A DNA stretch of 64,000 nt from Yinghuangia soli (GTDB taxonomy: Bacteria; Actinomycetota; Actinomycetes; Streptomycetales; Streptomycetaceae): assembly GCF_021502675.1 (NCBI RefSeq), contig NZ_JAKFHA010000010.1, positions 62,001-126,000 on the forward strand. The letters run 5' to 3'. Below the pieces are notes generated by a model that was not told the DNA's origin, ran no database searches, and saw nothing but the letters and a program-made list of their open reading frames with translations. Position numbers and translations under genes: made by a program. This document shows, one piece after another, positions 9,758 to 17,819 of the stretch; positions within the stretch are counted from its first letter, which is position 1, and each line of letters starts with the position of its first letter.

Positions 9758-11074
9758 GTGCGTTCTGTCCGAGGCGCTGCCGTCCTTGTGGTGGTGGCGG
9801 TCCTGGCCGCCATCGGCTTCGTCGTGTTCGCAAAGAGCGGGGACGACAAGGACTCGGGTGCGTCCGCAGCCAAGAACTCCGGCCCCGGACCGACCGGCAG
9901 TTCCTCCGGTTCACCGTCCCCGAACGGGGACCGCACGGGCACGCCCATCGGCGACGGTTCGACCAGCGACACCGGCCCGCAGCCCAACCAGCCCAAGGCC
10001 GAAAAGCTCAAGCCGGGCGAGAAGCCCCCGCAGTTCGTGATCTTCTCGTGGGACGGCGCCGCCGAGATGGACGGCGTCAACCTCGTCTCGCGCTTCCGCA
10101 AGGTGGCCCGCGAGAGCAACGCGTACATGACGATGTTCCTCTCCGCCATCTACGTGCTGCCCGAGTCGAAGAAGGCGCTCTACACCGGCCCCCGGCACGG
10201 CCCCGGCGCCTCGGACATCGGCTTCCTGTACGACAAGAACGAGCGCGCGACTCTGGTGCAGATGCGCGAGTCGTGGCTCGAGGGCGACGAGATCGGCACC
10301 CACTTCAACGGCCACTTCTGCGGCGCCAAGGGCGGCGGCAGCTGGACCGTGGAGGAGTGGAAGAAGGAGATCGAGCAGGTCTACTCCTTCGTGCAGAACT
10401 GGCGCACCAACTCCGGTTGGAACGACATCCCGTCGCTGCCCTTCGACTACAAGAAGGAGCTCATCGGCGGCCGCGCCCCGTGCCTCGAGGGCCAGAAGAA
10501 CCTGATGGCGGCGTCCAAGGAGTTCGGCTGGCGCTACGACACCAGCGGCCCGGGCGGCAACCAGGTGTGGCCGAAGAAGGTCGACGGGATCTGGGACCTG
10601 CCGCTGCAGTCGCTGCCCTGGCCCGGGTCGGGCAAGACCCAGCTGTCGATGGACTACAACATCCTGATGCAGCAGACCAACGGCAAGAAGGACACCCCGG
10701 CCGCGCAGCTGCCCGCACTCGAGAAGCAGGCCACCGACTTCTTCATCGGCGGCTTCGAGCGCGCGTACACCACCAACCGCGCCCCGCTGGTCATCGGCAA
10801 CCACTTCGAGACGTGGAACGGCGGCATCTACATGAACGCCGTCGAGAACACGATGCGCGCGGTGTGCAAGAAGGACGGCGTGCGCTGCGCGTCGTTCCGG
10901 CAGTACGTGGACTGGCTGGACGCGCAGGACCCGGCCGTGATCGCCAAGCTGCAGGGCCTGGGCGTCGCCCAGGCGCCGGCCGACTGGGCTGCGATCACCG
11001 GCGGCGGCGCGGGCGCCCCGCCGGCCGCCAACGGCTCCGCCGCGTACGTTCCCCCGGTGCGCCGGGAGGGCTGA
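9758..11074 (+). CDS. Membrane-anchored polysaccharide-deacetylase-like protein
   Basis: A 438-residue protein. An N-terminal transmembrane segment (about 5-25) and a Gly/Ser/Pro/Asp-rich linker (to about 85) lead into an extracellular domain. That domain has FSWDG (about 95) and GTHFNGHFCG (about 182-191), which fit motifs 1 and 2 of the NodB fold (Asp plus an H-x3-H metal pair). It is a divergent member of the carbohydrate esterase 4-like group; the second Asp of the usual TFDDG is missing. It probably acts on cell-wall or surface glycans outside the membrane. The GTG at 9758 follows GAGGTGA. It ends in a strong bidirectional terminator. Confidence 0.75.
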   Translation: MRSVRGAAVLVVVAVLAAIGFVVFAKSGDDKDSGASAAKNSGPGPTGSSSGSPSPNGDRTGTPIGDGSTSDTGPQPNQPKAEKLKPGEKPPQFVIFSWDGAAEMDGVNLVSRFRKVARESNAYMTMFLSAIYVLPESKKALYTGPRHGPGASDIGFLYDKNERATLVQMRESWLEGDEIGTHFNGHFCGAKGGGSWTVEEWKKEIEQVYSFVQNWRTNSGWNDIPSLPFDYKKELIGGRAPCLEGQKNLMAASKEFGWRYDTSGPGGNQVWPKKVDGIWDLPLQSLPWPGSGKTQLSMDYNILMQQTNGKKDTPAAQLPALEKQATDFFIGGFERAYTTNRAPLVIGNHFETWNGGIYMNAVENTMRAVCKKDGVRCASFRQYVDWLDAQDPAVIAKLQGLGVAQAPADWAAITGGGAGAPPAANGSAAYVPPVRREG

Positions 11075-11093
11075 GCCGCAACTCGTTGCCCAT

Positions 11094-11127
11094 GAAGGGC
11101 GGGTCCGCAGCAGCGGACCCGCCCTTC
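11094..11127. terminator. Strong bidirectional terminator
   Basis: A 15-bp perfect stem (11094-11108 with 11113-11127) and AGCA loop sit between two convergent genes. The stem starts GAAGGGCGGG and ends TTC, giving a short T-rich exit in both directions. Confidence 0.9.
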
Positions 11128-11144
11128 GCGCGTACCGGTCGTGG

Positions 11145-12128
11145 TCAGGTCCGGGACGCGAGCGCCTGCGGGCCGAGCACGAACCCGGGGTCGACCTGGG
11201 ACGTCAGGTCCACGCCGGTCCGGGAGTTCGCCCAGCTGTGCGCGTTCTTGATGTGGAACTCGGCCATCTGCTCGGTGTAGCGCGTCCAGTCGCGGCGCTC
11301 GTGGGTGGCGTCCACCGCCTCGCGCATGCGCTCCAGCGCGGCCCGGTTGTCCGGTTCCAGATCCGCGAAGTCCGGCGTGCGGCCCTTCTCCAGGTCGCGC
11401 ACGAACTCCGACTGCCCGGTCCAGGTCAGCAGGTCGGCGCCGACGTGCTCGCGCAGGAAGGCGAGGTCGTCGGGGCCCTGCACCTTGTTGCCGACCACGG
11501 CCAGCGAGATGTCCCAGTCCCGGGCGTACTCGCGGTACTGCCGGTAGACGCTGACGCCCTTGCGGGTCGGCTCGGCGATCAGGAACGTCATGTCGAAGCG
11601 GGTGAACAGTCCGGAGGCGAAGGCGTCGGAGCCCGCCGTCATGTCCACCACCACGTACTCGCCCGCGTCGTCCACGAGGTGGTTGAGCATCAGCTCCACC
11701 GCGCCGACCTTGGAGTGGTAGCAGGCCACCCCCAGGTCGTCCTCCTGGAACGGGCCGGTCGCCATGATCCGCATGCCGCTGCAGCAGCTGCCCACCGGCC
11801 GCCGGCACGCGTCATAGATCGGGTTGTCCTCGTCCAGCCGGAGCAGCCGGGAACCCCGGCCGGGCGGCGTGGTCTTGACCATCTCGTCGGCCGAGCCGAT
11901 GCGCGGGTTGTCCCCGCGCAGGTAGTCCTTGATGAGCGTGAGGTGCGCACCGAGCGGCGGGATCGCCGCGGCGCGCTCCTCGGTCAGCCCGAGGGCCACG
12001 CCGAGGTGCTGGTTGATGTCCGCGTCGACGGCGAGCACCGGGAGCCGGGCCGCGCCGAGATGGCGGACGAAGAGGGAGGACAGCGTGGTCTTGCCGCTGC
12101 CGCCCTTGCCGACGAAGGCGATCTTCAC
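11145..12128 (-). CDS. CooC/MinD-type P-loop ATPase with cysteine cluster
   Basis: A 327-residue cytosolic ATPase with a deviant Walker A GKGGSGKTT (residues 7-15), switch I DADINQ and Walker B VVVDMTAGSD. Between them lies a cysteine cluster (C108, C115, C116, C136) in the region where CooC-type metallochaperones bind metal (C-x-C in CooC). This favours a nickel or metal-centre insertion ATPase over a chromosome-partition ParA, although annotation pipelines often call such proteins ParA-like. The GTG at 12128 follows GGAAGG. A Zur/Fur-like box lies about 70 bases upstream. Metal-related function is inferred. Confidence 0.75.
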   Translation of the reverse strand: MKIAFVGKGGSGKTTLSSLFVRHLGAARLPVLAVDADINQHLGVALGLTEERAAAIPPLGAHLTLIKDYLRGDNPRIGSADEMVKTTPPGRGSRLLRLDEDNPIYDACRRPVGSCCSGMRIMATGPFQEDDLGVACYHSKVGAVELMLNHLVDDAGEYVVVDMTAGSDAFASGLFTRFDMTFLIAEPTRKGVSVYRQYREYARDWDISLAVVGNKVQGPDDLAFLREHVGADLLTWTGQSEFVRDLEKGRTPDFADLEPDNRAALERMREAVDATHERRDWTRYTEQMAEFHIKNAHSWANSRTGVDLTSQVDPGFVLGPQALASRT

Positions 12129-12195
12129 GAGGCCGGTCCTTCCGTGCGTGTGCCGTGCGGCCGGGCCGCGGTGGGCCGCCCCGGCTTGTCGGGAG

Positions 12196-12210
12196 TGACA
12201 ATCGTTTTCG
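12196..12210. promoter_or_regulatory. Possible Zur/Fur-family operator
   Basis: TGACAATCGTTTTCG matches the actinobacterial Zur consensus (TGAAAATGATTTTCA) at 11 of 15 positions, keeping TGA, AAT and TTTTC. It lies between the CooC-like ATPase gene and the Fic-like gene, where it could repress either. Confidence 0.45.
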
Positions 12211-12322
12211 ACAAGGATCATCGGTTGCGGTGCGTGTCCGCGTCAAGTCGGACGGTGACTGCTGCCGCCGTATCCGCGGGGGCGCACGCGCGGTCGGGCG
12301 CGCGGCGCGTAGGGTCGGCCGG

Positions 12323-13162
12323 GTGAGCACCGCCACCGCACAGCCGAGCCAGGATCCGTTCGCCGCCGTCGCCGCACTGCCCGGCGTGCCGGAAGCCGTC
12401 GAGTCCGCCCGCAAGGCGGTCGACGGACTTCTCGGGCACCGCACGATGCGCCGCCGCAGCCCCGAGATCACCGCCGAGTCCGCGCTGCGCGGCGCCCGCG
12501 CGAGCGCCGCGCTCGAAGGCGCCGACTGGTCGCTCGAAGAGGTCCGCCGGCGTACCGACTACTCGCAGTCCGACGACCCCGAGGCCCGCATCGTCGGCGG
12601 CGCGCTGCGGCTGTCCGCCGAGTACGGGACGCTCGTCGACGTGTGGCGGCGCAGCCCGATCCAGGTGCTCGCCCGGCTGCACATGGTCGCCGCCGCGGAC
12701 GTGGTCCCGGCCGACGCCCTCGGCCGCCCGCGCCTGGCCGGCGAGGACGTGTCGGTGCGGCCCGACCCGGGCGTGCTGCCCGGACCCGCCGACGTCACCG
12801 CGCGCCTGGACGGCCTGGCCCGGCTGCTGCTGGCGCCCAGCGAGGCACCCGCGGTCGTCGTCGCGGCCCTCGTGCACGGCGAAATCCTCGCGCTGCAGCC
12901 CTTCGTCTGGGGCAACGGCCTGGTGGCCCGCGCCGCCCAGCGCATCGTGCTCATCACGCGCGGGCTCGACCCGAAGTCCGCCGTGGTGCCCGAGGTGGGC
13001 CATCTGGACCTGGGCGCGGACGCGTACGAAAAGGCTTTGCGCGGCTACGTATCCGGCACGCCGGAAGGCGTCGCGGGCTGGATCGGGCACTGCGCGGAGG
13101 CGGTCACGCTCGGCGCGCGCGAGAGCGTCGCGGTCTGCGAGGCGGTCATGCGCGGCATGTGA
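12323..13162 (+). CDS. Degenerate Fic-domain protein
   Basis: A 279-residue protein with the overall layout of actinobacterial Fic/DOC-like proteins. The catalytic loop near residue 190 reads LQPFVWGNGLVARA. Compared with HxFx(D/E)GNGRxxR, the catalytic His is Gln, the acidic residue is Trp and the first Arg is Leu, while GNG is kept. AMP transfer by the usual mechanism is therefore unlikely; a binding or pseudoenzyme role fits better. The start is the GTG at 12323, just before the conserved-looking domain; the frame is open upstream but lacks support. It is divergent from the CooC-like ATPase and followed by a small hairpin. Confidence 0.75.
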   Translation: MSTATAQPSQDPFAAVAALPGVPEAVESARKAVDGLLGHRTMRRRSPEITAESALRGARASAALEGADWSLEEVRRRTDYSQSDDPEARIVGGALRLSAEYGTLVDVWRRSPIQVLARLHMVAAADVVPADALGRPRLAGEDVSVRPDPGVLPGPADVTARLDGLARLLLAPSEAPAVVVAALVHGEILALQPFVWGNGLVARAAQRIVLITRGLDPKSAVVPEVGHLDLGADAYEKALRGYVSGTPEGVAGWIGHCAEAVTLGARESVAVCEAVMRGM

Positions 13163-13568
13163 ACCGGCCGCGGCGGCTGCGGATCTCCGGTTCCCGGGCA
13201 AAGAAATGGGCGGCGCCCACGGGGAGGACGCCGCCACTTGGCACGTACAACGGGGTACCAGTGCGTGCACCGTGATGACGGCCGGCCCGGGGGATGAGCC
13301 CCGGAAGTCCGGCGCGTTCGGCCCCTACGAGGGTCGGTCGCGCGTGGGTTCCCGATGTCCGTGCTCGGTCCGTGTGGCCGTCTGCCTCGTTGGAGTGTCG
13401 CGCCACTCCGTTTCGGAGGCGGTCCCGCGGGCCGTTGATCCCCTTTCTACTTGTTCGCCGTAGTCAGGGGAACCCCTCGCCCAAGATCTTTACCTTTCGG
13501 GTCGAAGGTGATCAATCGGACGTCACAGATGTACGTCTGCGCCCGAACAGCCACGCCAGTACGCCCGA
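13163..13568. other. 406-base convergent intergenic region
   Basis: Lies between the ends of the Fic-like gene and the HAD phosphatase gene. Apart from one hairpin after the Fic-like gene I see nothing coding: a short minus-strand frame at 13146-13406 lacks a ribosome site and protein-like composition. Confidence 0.55.
13209..13235 (+). terminator. Possible terminator of the Fic-like gene
   Basis: A 7-bp stem GGCGGCG/CGCCGCC with a 13-base loop, 46 bases after the stop codon. Position supports termination; the stem is modest. Confidence 0.45.
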
Positions 13569-14399
13569 TCAGCGACGCCGCTTGGCCGCGTACCAGACCA
13601 ACCCCGCGGCTGCCGCACCCGCGCCGATCGCGGTTGCCGCCAGCACCGTGCGGGACGGCACCGGCAACGACGGGACGCGCTGGCGCAGTTGCACGGGGCG
13701 GTTGAAGCTCAGCACCGGCCAGCCGCGCGCGATGGCCTCGCGGCGCAGCCCGCGGTCCGGGTTGACCACGTAGGGGTGGCCGACCGCTTCGAGCATCGGC
13801 AGGTCGGTGACGGAGTCGCTGTACGCGTACGACCTGGCCAGGTTGTAGCCCTCGGTCTCGGCGAGTTCGCGTACCGCCTTGGCCTTGTTCTCGGCGTAGG
13901 CGTAGTACTCGATCTCGCCCGAGTAGCGGCCGTCCTCGACCACCATGCGGGTCGCGACCACCCGGTCGGCGCCCAGCATCTCGCCGATGGGCTCCACCAC
14001 TTCGGCGCCCGACGAGCTGACGATCACCACGTCGCGGCCGGCCGCGTGGTGCTCCTCGATGAGCGAGGCGGCCTCGTCGTAGATGAGCGGGTCGATCAGG
14101 TCGTGCAGGGTCTCGGCGACGATCTCCCGGACCTGCTGGACGTCCCAGCCGCGGCACAGCGCGGACAGGTACTCGCGCATCCGCTCCATCTGGTCGTGGT
14201 CGGCGCCGCCGACGAGAAACACGAACTGGGCGTAGGCGCTCTTGAGCACGGCGCGGCGGTTGATCAGACCGCCTTGGTAGAACGATCTGCTGAAGGCCAG
14301 CGCGCTCGACTTGGCGATGATGGTCTTGTCGAGATCGAAGAAGGCTGCGGTCCGCATCGGTACGTGGTTTTCCACGTAGTCGAGGATAGGGGCAGCCAT
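13569..14399 (-). CDS. HAD-superfamily (SerB-like) phosphatase with C-terminal membrane segment
   Basis: A 276-residue HAD subfamily IB hydrolase. Motif I is FFDLDKTII with nucleophile D22 and general acid D24, motif II is SSSGAEVV, and motif III is the Lys before DSVTDLPML. This set hydrolyses phosphomonoesters with Mg2+. A hydrophobic segment near 250-270, followed by KRRR, suggests membrane attachment. The start at 14399 is chosen because the ENH..MRTAAFF opening is shared by streptomycete homologues as I recall them; no good ribosome site is seen for any candidate. Substrate unknown. It lies next to the ssd-tad operon, divergently, as is usual in streptomycetes. Confidence 0.88.
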   Translation of the reverse strand: MAAPILDYVENHVPMRTAAFFDLDKTIIAKSSALAFSRSFYQGGLINRRAVLKSAYAQFVFLVGGADHDQMERMREYLSALCRGWDVQQVREIVAETLHDLIDPLIYDEAASLIEEHHAAGRDVVIVSSSGAEVVEPIGEMLGADRVVATRMVVEDGRYSGEIEYYAYAENKAKAVRELAETEGYNLARSYAYSDSVTDLPMLEAVGHPYVVNPDRGLRREAIARGWPVLSFNRPVQLRQRVPSLPVPSRTVLAATAIGAGAAAAGLVWYAAKRRR

Positions 14400-14522
14400 T
14401 CGGCGTAAACTCGGGCACGCGGGTTTGCCCGAGAAGCCTCTCGGGTACATCCTGGAAGCCACGGATCGTTCTGCGACCGTGCTAACCCGGTCCGGCTCCT
14501 CCCCCCCCGAGTCGGCCGTGGA

Positions 14523-14557
14523 GACGACCCCCGCTCTCCCCCCCGGCGGGGGTCGTC
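14523..14557. terminator. Orphan 12-bp hairpin
   Basis: Perfect stem GACGACCCCCGC / GCGGGGGTCGTC around an 11-base pyrimidine-rich loop. It is terminator-grade but stands 124 bases upstream of the HAD start and far upstream of ssd, with no recognised gene ending here. It may end a small RNA, attenuate the HAD leader or insulate the divergent genes. Confidence 0.5.
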
Positions 14558-14700
14558 GCTTGTCCGAAGCGTTTTGCCGTCATCGTGCCGCCGTCGTGTC
14601 GGCACCCGGGTCGTACCCCGCGGCAGGGCTGCTCACCCCCCGGCCCTGCGGCCGCCGGGCCGCGCAGCGCCCGTTCGTTCGGGTTTCCGCAGGTTCTTCG

Positions 14701-14790
14701 GGTTCTCCGGCTTCTCCGCGGCTTCTCCAGGTTTCTTCGGGTGTCCTCGGGTCTCTTCGGGTCTCTTCGGGTCTCTTCGGGTCTCTTCCG
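14701..14790. repeat. Decamer tandem array, unit GTCTCTTCGG
   Basis: Nine consecutive 10-base units. Three are exact (14751-14780) and the fourth differs only at its end. The units before them are diverged copies such as GTTTCTTCGG and GTGTCCTCGG. The 10-base phase is strict over the array and the strand bias is strong (plus strand T/C/G-rich). Confidence 0.8.
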
Positions 14791-14926
14791 GGTTCTTTCG
14801 AGTTGTCGCGGCTTCCCGCGTTTTCCGGCAACTTCCCGTGGATTTGCTGGAGTTGCGATTTCCGTGCGGCAGTCCGCCGATTAGCGCCCGATCGCGGGCC
14901 GCCCGTCCCCCGAACGAGTGATTTCG

Positions 14927-14952
14927 TTTTCCACAGGCCGTGGTTATCCACA
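14927..14952 (+). promoter_or_regulatory. Pair of DnaA-box-like sites
   Basis: TTTTCCACA (14927-14935) and TTATCCACA (14944-14952), the latter a perfect bacterial DnaA box, lie in the same orientation 17 bases apart, about 225 bases before the ssd start. Binding is inferred only from the match. Confidence 0.4.
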
Positions 14953-15175
14953 GCCGCGCTCCACTCGCATGGCCGCACCCGGCCGATGCGCGAAGCTTGT
15001 TGCAGACCTTCGGGAGGCCTCCGCCGGATCGTGCCGATGCGCATAGGCCCGCTCCGGGCGGGGTGGCCCATGGGCCTTGTGTCATCACCTGTGTACCCCC
15101 GACCTCCCGAGCCCCTCACGACCATGCCGCCGCGCCCGTGCGCGGTGCTGCCTCCGCACGCCTCGGGAGCCCTTC

Positions 15176-16276
15176 ATGCTGCCTCTGCCGTCCCTGCCCC
15201 GCCCCGGTCACCCGCCGGGCCCGCTCCTCGTCACCGCCGACCCCGAGCTGCTCGACGCACTCCTGCGGTTGTGCGCGGCCGCCGGAGTCGAGCCCGACAT
15301 CTGCGCCGACCTCGGATCGGCGCGCAGCGCCTGGGCGGAGAGCCCGCTGGTGATCCTCGGCGACGACCTCTCCGACGAGGCGCTGCACTGCGGACTCCCG
15401 CGCCGCGCCGACACCTTCCTGCTCAGCACCGACCTCGACGACGCCGAGGTGTGGAAGCGCGCGGGTGCGCTCGGGGCGGCCGAGGTGATCTTCCTGCCGG
15501 ACGGCGAGGTGTGGCTGATCAACCGGTTCGCCGACCTCCTCGAAGGCGGCGGCGCCCTGCTGAGCGTCGCGGTCGCCGGCGGCCGCGGTGGGGCCGGAGC
15601 CAGCACACTGGCCTGCGCCCTGGCCCTGGCGGCGACGCAACGCGGGCTCCGCACCGCGCTCGTGGACGTCGACCCGATGGGCGGCGGCATCGACGTCCTG
15701 CTCGGCGGCGAGACCGCCACCGGCCTCCGCTGGGCCGACCTGCACGGCACCCGCGGCCGGGTCGACGGCAGCGCCCTGTCCGCGGCCTTGCCCCGGCTGC
15801 ACGGCATCACGGTGCTCTCCTGGGACCGCGGCACCCCGACCGCCGTCCCGCAGGACGCCATACGCGCCATCGTCGCCGCCGTGCGCCGCCGCCACGAGGT
15901 CGTCGTGGTCGACATGCCGCGCCACCGCGACCAGGTCGCCGAAGAGGCCCTCGCCCAATGCGACACCGCGCTCCTGGTCGTCCCCTCCGAACTCCGCGCC
16001 ATCGCCGCAGCCGCACAAGTGGCCGCACTGATGCGCCCACTCGTCCCCGACCTGCGCACGGTCGTCCGCAGCCCGTCCCCGGCGGGCCTGTCCACCGCCG
16101 AAGTGGCGGCCGGCACCGGGCTCCCGCTGGCCGGCGAACTACGCCACGAGGCCGGCCTCGCCGAGGCCGTCGAGCGCGGCGAACTCCCGGGCAGCCGCCC
16201 CCGCAGCCCGTTGTCCCGCTTCAGCCGGGAGTTCCTGGCCGAGGAACTGCCGCAACCGGAGAGCGAGGCGGCCTGA
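15176..16276 (+). CDS. ssd: Septum-site-determining / CpaE-like protein
   Basis: A 366-residue protein of the helicase/secretion-neighbourhood CpaE-like (Rv3660c/Ssd) family. A receiver-like N-terminal half (to about 115) is followed by a MinD/ParA-type ATPase fold. The P-loop (134-143) is GGRGGAGAST: both lysines of the deviant Walker A (KGGxGKT) are replaced, so ATP hydrolysis is doubtful. The downstream fold landmarks VDVDPMGGG and VVVVDMPR are kept. CpaE-like proteins localise the Tad secretion machine. The ATG at 15176 follows GGGAG. It is the first gene of the tad operon, 121 bases before tadA. Confidence 0.88.
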   Translation: MLPLPSLPRPGHPPGPLLVTADPELLDALLRLCAAAGVEPDICADLGSARSAWAESPLVILGDDLSDEALHCGLPRRADTFLLSTDLDDAEVWKRAGALGAAEVIFLPDGEVWLINRFADLLEGGGALLSVAVAGGRGGAGASTLACALALAATQRGLRTALVDVDPMGGGIDVLLGGETATGLRWADLHGTRGRVDGSALSAALPRLHGITVLSWDRGTPTAVPQDAIRAIVAAVRRRHEVVVVDMPRHRDQVAEEALAQCDTALLVVPSELRAIAAAAQVAALMRPLVPDLRTVVRSPSPAGLSTAEVAAGTGLPLAGELRHEAGLAEAVERGELPGSRPRSPLSRFSREFLAEELPQPESEAA

Positions 16277-16397
16277 GGGCCGCCGTCACGCGTCGGCGGG
16301 AAGGCTGTCCACCTTGTTCGCTCTTTCCGCTCTTTCCACCTATTCCTCCCCTCCGCCTTGTCCGGCTCGCTTCCGGACGCTCCGAAAAGGAACAGCC

Positions 16398-17819
16398 ATG
16401 CCCACACGTACTCCTGCCGGTCCCGACACTGGCGTCTTCCCGGCCCGTCCGACGATGCCGCCCCTGCCGCCGGCCTTCCGGGCACCCGTCGCGGCCGTTC
16501 CCGGCCCGGCAGTTCCATCCCTGAGGGCGTCCGGCGCCTCGTCCGCGCCTGCCGTGGCCGGCGGCTCTGCGCGGCCCCCGATGCCCTCCGCGCCGCCGAC
16601 ACCCCGGGCACCGGTTCCCGGCGCGCCGCCCGGCCCGGCGGGCCCCCAGGCAAGTCCGCAGGTCGATCCACAGCTTGTGGACGACGTGCGCGCCCACCTC
16701 GCCGCCGACGGCCGCGACCCCACCCACGCCGCGGTCGCCGAAGCCCTGCGGGCCCAAGGGCGCGTGCTCGGCGACGCGACCGTGCTCGCGGTACTCCGCG
16801 CGCTGCATGCGGAGATCGTCGGCGCGGGCCTGCTCGCTCCGCTGCTCGCCGACCCCGACGTCACCGACGTCCTGGTGAACGCCCCCGACGAGGTGTGGGT
16901 GGACCGCGGGGCAGGCCCGCAGCGCGCCGCGGTGGCCTTCCCCGACGACGCCGCCGTGCGCCGCCTCGCCCAGCGCCTCGCCGGCAGCGCCGGCCGCCGC
17001 CTGGACGATGCCGCGCCCTACGTCGACGCGCGGCTCCCGGACGGCGTACGCCTGCACGCCGTCCTCAAGCCCGTCGCGGTACGCGGCACCTGCATCTCGC
17101 TGCGGGTGCCGCGGCGCACCACCATGACCCTGGCCGACCTGGTGTCGTGCGGTGCGCTCCCACCGGACTGCGCCGACCTGCTGCGCGCGATGGTCGCGGC
17201 CCGGGCCGCGTTCCTGGTGACCGGCGGCGCGGGCACCGGCAAGACCACCCTGCTGGGCGCGCTTCTCGGCACCGCACACCCGGCCGAACGCCTCGTGCTG
17301 GTCGAGGACTCCGCAGAGCTGACCCCGCGGCATGCGCACGTGGTCCGCCTGGAGTCGCGGCCCCCGAACATCGAGGGCGCCGGCTCGGTGACCATGCGCG
17401 ACCTGGTCCGCCAGGCGCTCCGCATGCGCCCGGACCGCATCGTCGTCGGCGAGGTCCGCGGCGCGGAGGTCACTGAGTTGCTCGCCTCGCTCAACACGGG
17501 GGCCGAAGGCGGCTGCGGGACGCTTCATGCCAACTCCGCTGCGGACGTGCCCGCCCGGCTGGAGGCCTTGGCGGCACCCGCAGGGTTGACCCGCGACGCG
17601 CTGCACAGCCAACTCGCCGCTGCCCTCGACGTCGTCGTGCATCTCGTCCGAGATCGTGACGGCCTGCGCCGGATCGCCGAGATCCATGTCCTGGAGCGGG
17701 ACGCCCGCGGCTTCGTCCGCCCGGTTCCGGCCGTGCTGATCGACCGCGCCGGACCGCAGCGCACCGGTCCGGGCTTTGCCCGGCTGGCCGCCCTGCTCGC
17801 GGGCTGGTGGCGGCCGTGA
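16398..17819 (+). CDS. tadA: Tad-type secretion ATPase
   Basis: A 473-residue ATPase of the type II/IV secretion superfamily (TadA/CpaF; helicase/secretion-neighbourhood ATPase). It has a Pro/Ala-rich disordered N-terminus (1-95), an N-terminal domain with VTDVLVNAPDEVWVD, Walker A GGAGTGKTT at about 276-284, an acidic box around LVEDSAELTP, and Walker B region RIVVGEVRG at about 346-354. It drives assembly of Flp-type fibres from the inner face of the membrane. The ATG at 16398 has AAGGA seven bases upstream. Its stop overlaps the tadB GTG as GTGA. Confidence 0.92.
   Translation: MPTRTPAGPDTGVFPARPTMPPLPPAFRAPVAAVPGPAVPSLRASGASSAPAVAGGSARPPMPSAPPTPRAPVPGAPPGPAGPQASPQVDPQLVDDVRAHLAADGRDPTHAAVAEALRAQGRVLGDATVLAVLRALHAEIVGAGLLAPLLADPDVTDVLVNAPDEVWVDRGAGPQRAAVAFPDDAAVRRLAQRLAGSAGRRLDDAAPYVDARLPDGVRLHAVLKPVAVRGTCISLRVPRRTTMTLADLVSCGALPPDCADLLRAMVAARAAFLVTGGAGTGKTTLLGALLGTAHPAERLVLVEDSAELTPRHAHVVRLESRPPNIEGAGSVTMRDLVRQALRMRPDRIVVGEVRGAEVTELLASLNTGAEGGCGTLHANSAADVPARLEALAAPAGLTRDALHSQLAAALDVVVHLVRDRDGLRRIAEIHVLERDARGFVRPVPAVLIDRAGPQRTGPGFARLAALLAGWWRP

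Larger units (their letters stand above)
14400..15175. other. 776-base divergent spacer with unusual structure
   Basis: Separates the HAD gene (minus) from the ssd-tad operon (plus). It holds a 12-bp hairpin at 14523-14557, a T/C-rich 10-bp-periodic array at 14701-14790, two DnaA-box-like sites at 14927-14952, and unassigned sequence up to the ssd start. Open frames crossing it give low-complexity, highly charged peptides and are not supported as genes. Confidence 0.6.

Noticed and set aside
13146-13406. Minus-strand open frame in the Fic-HAD spacer
   Set aside because: No ribosome site, overlaps the end of the Fic-like gene, composition not protein-like and no domain.
14927-14952. Replication origin
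   Set aside because: Only two DnaA-like boxes and no dnaA/dnaN/gyr genes; far too few for a streptomycete oriC.
14580-15125. Minus-strand frame across the decamer array giving Arg/Glu/Pro-rich repeats
   Set aside because: The repetitive charge pattern is dictated by the 10-base array; no start signal or family. It ends near the orphan hairpin, so a non-coding transcript is kept as a possibility instead.
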